DNA of 64,000 nucleotides, from NCBI GenBank assembly GCA_944321945.1, contig CALUNE010000003.1, forward strand, positions 124,001 through 188,000, written 5' to 3'. Positions 54,547-62,397 of the stretch are shown here, one piece after another (the first letter of the stretch is position 1; each line of letters begins with the position of its first letter). Source of the stretch: an uncultured Alistipes sp. Lineage in GTDB: Bacteria; Bacteroidota; Bacteroidia; Bacteroidales; Rikenellaceae. The notes below the pieces were generated by a model. It ran no database searches. It was given only the letters and a program-made list of their open reading frames with translations, and was not told the origin of the DNA. The translations under genes and the position numbers were made by a program.

Positions 54547-55251
54547 TTACCGGCGGCGGAACCGATTCGAGTATTTGTCCAGATCGAGCAGTTCGATTTC
54601 GTAGTAGAGCGTGGTGTTGGGGGCGATTCCGAGTTTCTTGTCGCCATCGGCGCCGTAGGTCACCGACGAGGGCATCCAGGCATTGATGCGGCCGCCCACG
54701 CCGATGAGCTTGAGACTCTCCTGCACGCCCCGGTTGAGGTCGCGCATGACAGAACGCACCGTATCGCCGCGCTCGTACGAGGAGGTGATCTGCTGCCCGT
54801 CGGCCGTGCGGATCAACCACCGCAGCGCCACGCTGTCGCGCTCCGACAGCGGGATGCGCTCCTGATCGCCGACCTCCTCGACCGTATAGGTCACGCCCGA
54901 CGACGTACGTGCATACGAGCGGTTCGACTTGGCGATATCCGCCAGGAACTGCTCCTCGTAGGCGCGGGCCTTCTCCGGGAGGGTATAGTTCACATAGCTC
55001 AGGTAGAAGGTCTCGGCCTCGTCGAATGTCAGGCGGGTCTGCCCCTCGAAGGCATCGCGCAGCCCCTCGCACACGGCCTCGACGTTGAGCGTCGAATCCA
55101 TGCGCAGCAGATTCTGTCCCACGTTCATGCCGATCACGTAGGCCACCGAATCGACGTCGTTCTTGAGTTTCACGCCCCCGCCGCCCGACTTTTTCGAGCA
55201 CGAGGCCCCCAGCAGGGCCACCGCCGGGAGAATCAGCCACAGGTTTTTCAT
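54547..55251 (-). CDS. Second FKBP-type peptidyl-prolyl isomerase lipoprotein
   Basis: 234 residues from the ATG at 55251; an ATG at 55263 lies inside nhaA. Lipoprotein signal (MKNLWLILPAVALLGASC). Helical N-domain (VDSVAYVIGMNVGQNL) then an FKBP-like domain (VALRWLIRTADGQQITSSY, LKLIGVGGRINAWMPSSVTYG, LYYEIELLDLDKY). Several canonical aromatic active-site residues look replaced, so it may be mainly a chaperone. It follows nhaA with four bases between, as the last gene of an arginase-family/nhaA/FKBP operon. Confidence 0.85.
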   Translation of the reverse strand: MKNLWLILPAVALLGASCSKKSGGGGVKLKNDVDSVAYVIGMNVGQNLLRMDSTLNVEAVCEGLRDAFEGQTRLTFDEAETFYLSYVNYTLPEKARAYEEQFLADIAKSNRSYARTSSGVTYTVEEVGDQERIPLSERDSVALRWLIRTADGQQITSSYERGDTVRSVMRDLNRGVQESLKLIGVGGRINAWMPSSVTYGADGDKKLGIAPNTTLYYEIELLDLDKYSNRFRRR

Positions 55252-55255
55252 CGTA

Positions 55256-56638
55256 TTATCCATTTTTTTGTCGTTTCGAGAAGAGGAGGATCAGCAGCGA
55301 GCCCACGACGGCTGCGGCGACCGAACCCATGAGGATCGAGATCTTGCCGCGATCGATGAGCGCCGGATCGTCGAAGGCCAGCGAATCCACGAAGATGGCC
55401 ATCGTGAAGCCGATGCCGCCCAGACAGGCCACCGCCAGCAGCATCCTCCACGAGGTTCCCTCGGGGCGTTCGGCCAGTCCCAGACGCACGGCCCCCCAGC
55501 TCGCGAGGAAGATACCCAGCGGTTTGCCCGCGAGCAGTCCGAAGAAGACGCCCATGCCGACGGATCCCGCCTCGGCCGAGCGGTGGAAGATGTCGAGATA
55601 CTCCGCCGACGAGATCTCCACACCGGCATTGGCCAGGGCGAAGACCGGCATCACCACGAAGGCGACATAGGGAGCCAGCGCATGTTCGAGCCGGTAGCTC
55701 ATGCCGACCGAGCGGGTTGTCAGGTCGTGGATGCGGCGCAGGTAGAAGCGCTGCTCCTCGTTGGGGAAATCCTCGTGCGTGGCGGCCCGCAGCACCCGGG
55801 CGTTGAGCCAGCGCATCTTGTGGGCGAAGTACTCACGGCTGTAACGCGGCTGCATGGGGATCAGCAGCGCCATGGCCACGCCCGAGATCGTCGAATGCAC
55901 GCCCGAATAGTAGAAGAGACCCCACACCACAATGGCCGGGATCAGATAGGCGAAGATGCGTTTCTCGCCCAGCCGGTTCATCAGATAGACGCCGGCCATG
56001 ATGAGCAGGGCCAGGATCAGACATGTCAGCTCGACATGCCCGCCGTAGAAGAGTGCGATGACCAGCACGGCGCCCAGATCGTCGGCCACGGCCAGTGCCG
56101 TGAGGAAGATCTTGAGCGAGGCGGGGACCCGGTCGCCCAGCATCGACAGCACGCCGATGGCGAAGGCGATATCCGTGGCCGTGGGGATTCCCCAACCGTT
56201 GACGGCCGCCGTACCGTGGTTGAAAGCCAGGAAGATGAGCGCCGGGGCCAGCATGCCGCCCGCGGCCGCCACCACCGGAAGAATCGCCCGGCGGAAGCTC
56301 GACAGCTGGCCGCAGACCACCTCACGCTTGATCTCCAGCCCCACGGCGAAGAAGAAGATGACCATCAGACCGTCGTTGACGAACTTCTCGACGGTCATTC
56401 CGCGCGGGAAGAGCCAGTTGATCACGCCGTCCGGCGAACGGACCAGCAGCGAAAGGTCGGTCTCGAGCAGGTGGTGGTAGTAGACCTTCGTGGCCGGGAG
56501 GTTGGCCAGCAGCATGGCCACGACCACGCAGACCAGCAGCACCGCCCCGCCGGCCCAGGGGGCTTCGAGAATCAGTTGTCCGCGCAGGCTCATCAGGTGT
56601 CGCCGGCGGACCCAGCGGAACATCGAAAAGAGTCTCAT
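55256..56638 (-). CDS. nhaA: Na+/H+ antiporter NhaA
   Basis: 460 residues with ~12 hydrophobic helices. Diagnostic stretches: VNDGLMVIFFFAVGLEIKRE, GWGIPTATDIAFAIGVLSMLG, ALAVADDLGAVLVIALFY (paired Asp of the cation site), and the C-terminal CLGGIGFTMAIFVDSLAF. Exchanges sodium for protons in the inner membrane, for sodium and alkaline tolerance. Starts 4 bases after the arginase-family gene. Confidence 0.97.
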   Translation of the reverse strand: MRLFSMFRWVRRRHLMSLRGQLILEAPWAGGAVLLVCVVVAMLLANLPATKVYYHHLLETDLSLLVRSPDGVINWLFPRGMTVEKFVNDGLMVIFFFAVGLEIKREVVCGQLSSFRRAILPVVAAAGGMLAPALIFLAFNHGTAAVNGWGIPTATDIAFAIGVLSMLGDRVPASLKIFLTALAVADDLGAVLVIALFYGGHVELTCLILALLIMAGVYLMNRLGEKRIFAYLIPAIVVWGLFYYSGVHSTISGVAMALLIPMQPRYSREYFAHKMRWLNARVLRAATHEDFPNEEQRFYLRRIHDLTTRSVGMSYRLEHALAPYVAFVVMPVFALANAGVEISSAEYLDIFHRSAEAGSVGMGVFFGLLAGKPLGIFLASWGAVRLGLAERPEGTSWRMLLAVACLGGIGFTMAIFVDSLAFDDPALIDRGKISILMGSVAAAVVGSLLILLFSKRQKNG

Positions 56639-56642
56639 CGTC

Positions 56643-57695
56643 TTATTTCCGGCTTTCGGGATCGTTTGAATGAAGGGTCAGCGAACAGAGTTTCCACAGC
56701 ATGCGGGCACCGGTGATGGCATCGATGCGCCCCTCGGGCGAGGGGCATACCTCCACCAGGTCGAAGCCGATGATCCGGCGGCCCGACGCAACCAGCGTGC
56801 GGAGCAGCCAGACGGCCTCGTTGAAGCTCATCCCGCCGCAGACGGGCGTACCCGTATGGGGACAGTTGTCGAAACTCAGGCCGTCGATGTCGAAGCTCAC
56901 ATAGACCTCGTCGGGCAGTTCCGCAACGATGCGGCGGCACTGTTCGTCCCACGTCTCGCCGCGGAAGCGTGCGCCGGCCAGCTCCAGATCCTCGAACGAG
57001 ACCACACGCTCGTCCGCTGCGGCCAGTGCCGCCTCGCCGGCGCTGAAGTCGCGCACGGCAACCTGCACCAGGCGGCGCACCGACGCCACGTCGCGCAGGA
57101 CGTTGTACATGATCGAAGCGTGGGAGTATTCGAATCCTTCGTAGGCGCAGCGCAGATCGCGGTGGGCATCGACGTGCAGGATTCCGAACGCCTTGTGGCG
57201 GGCCCCCAGCGCACGGATCAGTCCGTAGGGGGTCGAATGGTCGCCGCCGACCAGCCCCACCAGCCGGCCCCGGTCGAGCCACTGCGCGGCCTGCGCCTCG
57301 ATGTTGGCATTCATGGCCCGACACCCCTCGTTCACGCGGCGGATCTTGCGCACGACATAGTCGTCGTCGATGCTGCCGCCCCCTTCGAGGTGGTCGATCA
57401 CGCGTTCGGCATCGCTGCGCAGCCGCTGCGACTGCTCCTGGATCGAATAGTCGATGTCGGCCGTGGCGATTCCCCGGCGCCAGGCTCCGGGAGCGAGCGG
57501 TTCGTGGAAGTCGAGCTGCGTGGAGGCCTCGATGACGGCATCCGGCGCATAGGCCGTGCCTGCGCCGTAGGAGACCGTCACGTCCCACGGTGCCGAGATC
57601 AGCACCAGAGCCGCATTCTCGGGTTCGAACGGAAGTCCGAAATAGGTCCCGGTGGCGACGCCTACGCCGTCCGGATCGAAGGTTTTCTGTTCCAT
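56643..57695 (-). CDS. Arginase/agmatinase-family hydrolase
   Basis: 350 residues from the ATG at 57695; the GTG at 57713 overlaps the promoter and is rejected. The binuclear Mn site is present: GGDHSTPYG, HVDAHRDLR and SFDIDGLS. The fold is the ureohydrolase fold, but the length and the C-terminal SPEGRIDAITGARMLWKL are atypical for classic arginase, and the substrate (agmatine, arginine, formimidoyl-glutamate or another guanidine) is not certain. First gene of an operon with nhaA and an FKBP gene. Confidence 0.88.
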   Translation of the reverse strand: MEQKTFDPDGVGVATGTYFGLPFEPENAALVLISAPWDVTVSYGAGTAYAPDAVIEASTQLDFHEPLAPGAWRRGIATADIDYSIQEQSQRLRSDAERVIDHLEGGGSIDDDYVVRKIRRVNEGCRAMNANIEAQAAQWLDRGRLVGLVGGDHSTPYGLIRALGARHKAFGILHVDAHRDLRCAYEGFEYSHASIMYNVLRDVASVRRLVQVAVRDFSAGEAALAAADERVVSFEDLELAGARFRGETWDEQCRRIVAELPDEVYVSFDIDGLSFDNCPHTGTPVCGGMSFNEAVWLLRTLVASGRRIIGFDLVEVCPSPEGRIDAITGARMLWKLCSLTLHSNDPESRK

Positions 57696-57712
57696 AGCCT
57701 GTTTTTGAATCA

Positions 57713-57720
57713 CAAAGGTA
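57713..57720 (-). promoter_or_regulatory. -7 box of the arginase-family/nhaA operon (TACCTTTG)
   Basis: Exact TAnnTTTG on the minus strand, 17 bases before the ATG at 57695. Confidence 0.6.
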
Positions 57721-57794
57721 TGAATTTTTACCTATATTTAACGTCCCAGCGGGAGCATCCGTGCAAAAAACAGCACGCAAACCCGTTTTTTCAC

Positions 57795-57802
57795 TATCTT
57801 TG
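57795..57802 (+). promoter_or_regulatory. -7 box of pdxB (TATCTTTG)
   Basis: Exact TAnnTTTG, 51 bases before the ATG. Confidence 0.6.
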
Positions 57803-57853
57803 CGCGCCCGCAGGAAGATCGACGGATCTTTATTCTGCGGCCTCACGAATCTC

Positions 57854-58849
57854 ATGAAGATCATTGCCGATCAAGCCATTCCCTTTCTGAAGGGTGTTCT
57901 GGAGCCCTTCGCCGAAGTTTGCTACCGCCCCGGGCGGGAGTTCACGCCCGAGGAGGTCCGCACGGCCGACGCTCTGATCATCCGCACGCGGACACACTGC
58001 GACAGCCGCCTGCTCGAAGGTTCCCGCGTCGGGATGATCGCCACGGCCACCATCGGGTTCGACCATATCGACCGGGCGTGGTGCGCCGCCCACGGCATCG
58101 AGGTGGCGACGGCCGCCGGATGCAACGCCCGCGGCGTGCTGCAATGGGTGGCCGCCGTGCTGACAACGCTCGCACGCCGCGAAGGATGGCACCCCGAGGA
58201 GCGGACGCTCGGCATCATCGGCGTGGGACACGTCGGCTCGCTGGTCAAAAGCTATGCCGAAGCGTGGGGATTCCGGGTTCTGTGCTGCGACCCGCCGCGC
58301 GAAGAGCGCGAACACATCGGATTCCTTCCGCTCGAGGAGGTGGCCCGCCAGGCCGATCTGCTCACCTTCCACACGCCGCTCGACGATACGACCCGCCACA
58401 TGGCTTCGCAGCCGCTTTTCGACCGGATGAAGCCCGGGGCCGTCCTCATCAACTCCTCGCGCGGCGAGGTGGTCGACGGCGAGGCGCTTCGCCGCAGCCG
58501 TCAGCGATGGGTTCTCGACGTCTGGGAGCACGAACCGGCGCTCGACCCCGAACTGCTCAAACGCGCCCTGCTCGCCACCCCCCACATCGCCGGATACTCC
58601 CAGCAGGGCAAGGCCAACGCCACGGCCATGGCCGTAGCCGCCGTAAGCCGCCGCTTCCAGCTCCCGCTCGAGGGGTGGTATCCGCCCGAAGTCGAACGTT
58701 CGGCCCCCCGTCCGATCAGCTGGCCGGAGCTCTGCCGCACCATGCCGCAGCACTACGACATCGAGGCCGAAAGCTCCCGTCTGAAGCACCATCCCGACAC
58801 GTTCGAGGCCCTGCGCGACAACTATGCCTATCGGCATGAGTATTTTTGA
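57854..58849 (+). CDS. pdxB: 4-phosphoerythronate dehydrogenase
   Basis: 331 residues from the ATG at 57854 (MKIIADQAIPFLKGVLEPFAEV), the family start; the longer frame covers the promoter. D-2-hydroxyacid dehydrogenase fold: TATIGFDHID, GIIGVGHVGSLV (NAD loop), FHTPLDD, NSSRGEVVDGEAL and VLDVWEHEP with catalytic Arg/Glu/His region. Second step of the DXP-dependent vitamin B6 route. The C-terminal dimerisation domain (~265-331) is present but short. Confidence 0.94.
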   Translation: MKIIADQAIPFLKGVLEPFAEVCYRPGREFTPEEVRTADALIIRTRTHCDSRLLEGSRVGMIATATIGFDHIDRAWCAAHGIEVATAAGCNARGVLQWVAAVLTTLARREGWHPEERTLGIIGVGHVGSLVKSYAEAWGFRVLCCDPPREEREHIGFLPLEEVARQADLLTFHTPLDDTTRHMASQPLFDRMKPGAVLINSSRGEVVDGEALRRSRQRWVLDVWEHEPALDPELLKRALLATPHIAGYSQQGKANATAMAVAAVSRRFQLPLEGWYPPEVERSAPRPISWPELCRTMPQHYDIEAESSRLKHHPDTFEALRDNYAYRHEYF

Positions 58850-58883
58850 CTTAACGACCCGTTCAGCGTATTCGTTTTTTCAT

Positions 58884-58891
58884 TACCTTTG
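58884..58891 (+). promoter_or_regulatory. -7 box of pyrD/cinA (TACCTTTG)
   Basis: Exact TAnnTTTG, only 8 bases before the pyrD ATG, so the transcript may be nearly leaderless. Confidence 0.55.
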
Positions 58892-58899
58892 CCCGCGAT

Positions 58900-60225
58900 A
58901 TGTACCGTAAGTTCATAAAACCCCTGCTGTTCTCGCTCTCCATCGAGCGGGCTCACCGGGTCGTCATTCTGTTCCTGCGCATCGTCGGGCTGATCCCCGG
59001 AGGACGCTGGCTGCTGCACAAGTGCTACGCCGTGGAAAACCCCTCGCTCGAACGCGAAGTCTTCGGCCTGCACTTTCCGAACCCCGTGGGGCTCGCCGCC
59101 GGATTCGACCGCAACGGCGAAGCCTGCCGCGAACTGGGCGCCCTGGGATTCGGATTCGTCGAGATCGGGACCGTGACGCCGCAGCCCCAGTCCGGCAATC
59201 CGCGGCCGCGGGTCTTCCGTCTGCCCAAGGACCATGCCATCGTTCAGCGCATCGGCCTGGCCAACCGCGGCCTGGCCGTCACCATCCGCCACCTGCGCCG
59301 CCCGCACGAAGGCGTAATCATCGGCTGCAACATCGGCAAAAATACCGCCACACCCCCCGAACAGGCTCCGGCCGACTACCTGAAGGTCTTCCGAAACCTC
59401 TACCAGTATGCGGACTACTTCACCGTCAACATCAACTGCGACAACGCCTGCCGCGAAGGAACGGCCTACACGCGCGATCACATTCTGAAGATTCTCGAAC
59501 CGCTGTTCGACTTCCGCCGCGGCCAGAACCAGTATCGCCCGATCATGCTCAAGGTCTCGCCCGACATGCCCGACGAGGTGATCGACCGCGTAACGGACAT
59601 CCTGCTCGAAACACCCCTCGACGGCATCGTCGCCACGAACGGCACCAACCGCCGCGACGGATTGCAGACCAGCCGGCTGTCGCTCGAGAAGATCGGCAGC
59701 GGCCGCATCAGCGGAGCCCCGCTCACCCGTCGCGCCGTCGAGATCGTCCGCCGCATCCATACGCGTTCGGGCGGCACCTACCCGATTATCGGCGTGGGCG
59801 GACTGATGACCCCCGACGACGTGCGGGCCATGCTCGAGGCCGGCGCCGACCTCGTCCAGCTCTACACGGGCTACATCTACGATGGGCCGGGCCTTGTGGG
59901 CGACATCTGCCGGGCACTGATCACCGACGAAGTGCAGCGCCTGCAAGAAGCCGCAAAAGCCGTTGCAGAACCAACCGCCGCAAAAACAACCGAAGCCGCC
60001 GCGGAGAAGGCCGCAGAACCGACCGCTGTCTCCGCCGAAACACCGGCCACCGCCGAGGATCCGACCTCCAGACCGACTGCAGAACCGGCTGCCGCCGAGG
60101 AGGCTGCAACCACCCCCGAACCATCCGAACCATCCGATTCCGGACTTCCGGCGACGGACCCCGGTGCGGAGACGACATCCGCCCGGCCGGAACCCGCTCC
60201 GCACAAGCCCGGCGAACAGGCATAA
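58900..60225 (+). CDS. pyrD: Dihydroorotate dehydrogenase (class 2), with C-terminal low-complexity tail
   Basis: 441 residues against ~330-350 usual. The N-terminal ~45 residues form the membrane-associating helices of the quinone-dependent class. FMN-barrel motifs: NPVGLAAGFDRNGE, FVEIGTVTPQPQ, LKVSPD (K218), TNGT, GVGGLMTPDD, LYTGYIYDGPGLV. The catalytic loop reads VNINCDNACREG (C180), where class 2 enzymes usually have N-[IV]-S-[SC]-P-N. Residues ~352-441 are a disordered Ala/Glu/Pro/Thr repeat tail. Oxidises dihydroorotate to orotate in pyrimidine synthesis. Four bases before cinA. Confidence 0.9.
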   Translation: MYRKFIKPLLFSLSIERAHRVVILFLRIVGLIPGGRWLLHKCYAVENPSLEREVFGLHFPNPVGLAAGFDRNGEACRELGALGFGFVEIGTVTPQPQSGNPRPRVFRLPKDHAIVQRIGLANRGLAVTIRHLRRPHEGVIIGCNIGKNTATPPEQAPADYLKVFRNLYQYADYFTVNINCDNACREGTAYTRDHILKILEPLFDFRRGQNQYRPIMLKVSPDMPDEVIDRVTDILLETPLDGIVATNGTNRRDGLQTSRLSLEKIGSGRISGAPLTRRAVEIVRRIHTRSGGTYPIIGVGGLMTPDDVRAMLEAGADLVQLYTGYIYDGPGLVGDICRALITDEVQRLQEAAKAVAEPTAAKTTEAAAEKAAEPTAVSAETPATAEDPTSRPTAEPAAAEEAATTPEPSEPSDSGLPATDPGAETTSARPEPAPHKPGEQA

Positions 60226-60229
60226 ATCC

Positions 60230-61483
60230 ATGAAAGCATCGATCATTACCATCGGCGATGAGATTCTCATCGGCCAGATCGTGGACACCAATTCGGTATC
60301 CATTGCCAAACACCTCAATTCGGCGGGCATCGTCGTCCGCGAAAAGATCTCGATCGGCGACGACCGTGAACAGATCCAGCAGTGCGTGACGCGTGCGATG
60401 GAGAACTTCGAGGTGACGATCATCACCGGCGGCCTCGGCCCCACGAAGGACGACATCACCAAAAAGACCCTCGCCGAACTCTTCCACAGCGGCATGCACT
60501 ACGACCCGACCGTGGCCGGCCACGTCGAACGGATGCTCACGGCCCGCGGCATCGACTTCAACGAACTCAACCGCTCGCAGGCGATGGTCCCCGACTGCTG
60601 CACGGTGCTCTTCAACGTCCACGGCACGGCCCCCGGCATGTGGTTCGAACACGACGGCCATGTGGTGGTTTCGCTGCCCGGCGTACCGTTCGAAATGGAG
60701 CACCTGATGCAGGACGAGGTCATGCCCCGGCTCAAGGCCCACTTCTCGCTGCGGCAGATCGTCCACCGCACGATGATCACCGCCGGGCTGGCCGAATCGA
60801 TGCTCGCCAAACGCATCGAAAGCTGGGAAAACGCCCTCCCGCCCTATCTCAAGCTGGCCTATCTGCCCAACCCGGGTGCCGTACGGCTGCGGCTGTCGGC
60901 CTACGAGGTCGAGGGCGAAAGCGTCGCCCGCGAAATCGACCGTCAGTTCGAGAAGCTGCGCCAGCTGATCCCCCACAACGTCATCGGCTTCGAGACGGCC
61001 TCGATGCAGGAGCTCGTCCACGAAATCCTCACGCGGCGCGGTCTGACCCTGGCCACGGCCGAGAGCTGCACGGGCGGAACCATCGCCTCGCGCTTCACGG
61101 CCATGCCGGGCGCCTCGGCCTACTTCCTCTGCGGAGTGGTCTCCTACAGCAACGAGGCCAAGGCCGACGTGCTGGGCGTCAACCCCGACGACATCGCCCG
61201 CTACGGCGCCGTAAGCGAGCAGGTGGCCCGCCAGATGGCCGAAGGCGCCCGCCGCATCGCCCACGCCGACTACGCCGTGGCGACGACCGGCATCGCCGGC
61301 CCGACGGGCGGATCGGCCGAAAAACCCGTCGGTACGGTCTGGATCGCCGTGGCAACCCCGTGCGGCACCACCGCCGTGGTGAAACAGTGCGGCACCGACC
61401 GCGGCCAGGTCATCGACCGCGCCAGCGCCTTCGCCATCTCGCTGCTGCGCGACGCCCTGGACGACGGATCCGCCGAGGCTTAA
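60230..61483 (+). CDS. cinA: CinA-family protein (nicotinamide mononucleotide deamidase type)
   Basis: 417 residues. N-terminal MoCF-type domain (SIITIGDEILIGQIVDTNSVSIAK; ITGGLGPTKDDITKKTLAE) and C-terminal CinA amidase domain (TLATAESCTGGTIASRFTAMPGAS; ATTGIAGPTGGSAEKPVGTVWIAV). The amidase deamidates NMN in pyridine-nucleotide recycling; the N-domain is an ADP-ribose pyrophosphatase in some members. Forms an operon with pyrD. Confidence 0.96.
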   Translation: MKASIITIGDEILIGQIVDTNSVSIAKHLNSAGIVVREKISIGDDREQIQQCVTRAMENFEVTIITGGLGPTKDDITKKTLAELFHSGMHYDPTVAGHVERMLTARGIDFNELNRSQAMVPDCCTVLFNVHGTAPGMWFEHDGHVVVSLPGVPFEMEHLMQDEVMPRLKAHFSLRQIVHRTMITAGLAESMLAKRIESWENALPPYLKLAYLPNPGAVRLRLSAYEVEGESVAREIDRQFEKLRQLIPHNVIGFETASMQELVHEILTRRGLTLATAESCTGGTIASRFTAMPGASAYFLCGVVSYSNEAKADVLGVNPDDIARYGAVSEQVARQMAEGARRIAHADYAVATTGIAGPTGGSAEKPVGTVWIAVATPCGTTAVVKQCGTDRGQVIDRASAFAISLLRDALDDGSAEA

Positions 61484-61525
61484 ACCCCGAAAACCACCCG
61501 CGGAACCGAAAAAAAGTCAAGGCTT

Positions 61526-61556
61526 TTTGCGTTTTGACGAAAAGGTTGTATATTTG
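61526..61556 (+). promoter_or_regulatory. Promoter of the rpmB-rpmG-DUF4295 operon
   Basis: TTTG (61526-61529), a 19-base spacer, TATATTTG (61549-61556): full consensus, 36 bases before rpmB. Confidence 0.8.
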
Positions 61557-61592
61557 CAAGCCCGAAAAGGGTCTTAACAAAATTTTAGAAAC

Positions 61593-61826
61593 ATGAAAGT
61601 TTGCGAAATCACAGGCAAGGTGGCCGTCGTGGGCAACAACGTCTCGCACTCCCACCACAAGACCAAACGCAAATTCAGCCCCAATCTGAAAACCAAGCGT
61701 TTCTGGTCCGAGCAGGAAGGCCGCTGGATCACCCTGAAGGTATCCGCCGCCGGCATGAAAACCATCAACAAGAAAGGGCTTGCAGTAGCCATGCGTGAGG
61801 CTGCCGCTCCCAAAAGCGTCTACTAA
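61593..61826 (+). CDS. rpmB: Large ribosomal subunit protein bL28
   Basis: 77 residues. MKVCEITGKVAVVGNNVSHSHHKTKR and KFSPNLKTKRFWSEQ are diagnostic. First gene of a three-gene ribosomal operon. Confidence 0.98.
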   Translation: MKVCEITGKVAVVGNNVSHSHHKTKRKFSPNLKTKRFWSEQEGRWITLKVSAAGMKTINKKGLAVAMREAAAPKSVY

Positions 61827-61841
61827 AAACCACTGTAATCC

Positions 61842-62024
61842 ATGGCAAAGAAAGGCAACCGAGTGCAGGTCATCCTCGAATGCACCGAGCAGAAAGAGAG
61901 CGGCGTTGCGGGAATGTCCCGTTACATCACCACCAAAAACAAGAAAAACACGCCCGAACGTCTCGAACGCAAAAAGTACAACCCGTTCCTCAAGCGTGTA
62001 ACGTTACACCGTGAAATCAAATAG
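61842..62024 (+). CDS. rpmG: Large ribosomal subunit protein bL33
   Basis: 60 residues, without the Cys pairs of the zinc form (one Cys, in [10 protein letters not shown]). [20 protein letters not shown] and [14 protein letters not shown] are typical. 15 bases after rpmB. Confidence 0.98.
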   Translation: MAKKGNRVQVILECTEQKESGVAGMSRYITTKNKKNTPERLERKKYNPFLKRVTLHREIK

Positions 62025-62037
62025 TTAGAACAGCTCT

Positions 62038-62196
62038 ATGGCAAAGAAAGTAGTCGCAACACTGAAAACCGGTACCGGCAAGCAGTTCACCAAGTGCATC
62101 AAAATGGTCAAGTCCGAAAAGACGGGAGCCTACATGTTCAAGGAGGGTGTGATCGCCAACGACCAGGTGAAGGATTTCTTCGAAGGCAAGAAATAA
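62038..62196 (+). CDS. DUF4295 small basic protein, probable Bacteroidota-specific ribosomal protein
   Basis: 52 residues: starts MAKKVVATLKTGTGKQF, contains KMVKSEKTGAYMFKEG, ends DQVKDFFEGKK. Lys-rich, 13 bases after rpmG. DUF4295 is restricted to Bacteroidota and always sits here; I recall that a Flavobacterium ribosome structure named such a protein bL38, but that link is from memory. Same operon as rpmB and rpmG. Confidence 0.88.
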   Translation: MAKKVVATLKTGTGKQFTKCIKMVKSEKTGAYMFKEGVIANDQVKDFFEGKK

Positions 62197-62197
62197 C

Positions 62198-62262
62198 GTA
62201 TTTTAAGAGCCGGACTCTTAAATACAAAGGGCATCTTCTGCGAAGGTGCCCTTTGTGTTTGT
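62198..62262 (+). terminator. Double hairpin terminator after the rpmB operon
   Basis: First hairpin TTTAAGAG-CCGGA-CTCTTAAA with flanking pairs, then AAAGGGCA and TGCCCTTT (62227-62254) ending in a short T-rich stretch. Confidence 0.75.
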
Positions 62263-62362
62263 GTGGAGAAAGGCGAAGAGGGGGAGGGCAACCCGACCGG
62301 GATCCGGGAAGCGAACGATTCGGGATTCGGAGTTTCCGTTTGGCGGTCTCGGCAAAAAAGCC

Positions 62363-62370
62363 TATCTTTA
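62363..62370 (+). promoter_or_regulatory. -7-like box (TATCTTTA) of the glycosyltransferase genes
   Basis: One mismatch from TAnnTTTG, 27 bases before the ATG. Confidence 0.45.
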
Positions 62371-62397
62371 ACACAATTATCCGAAGCAGCAAACAAC

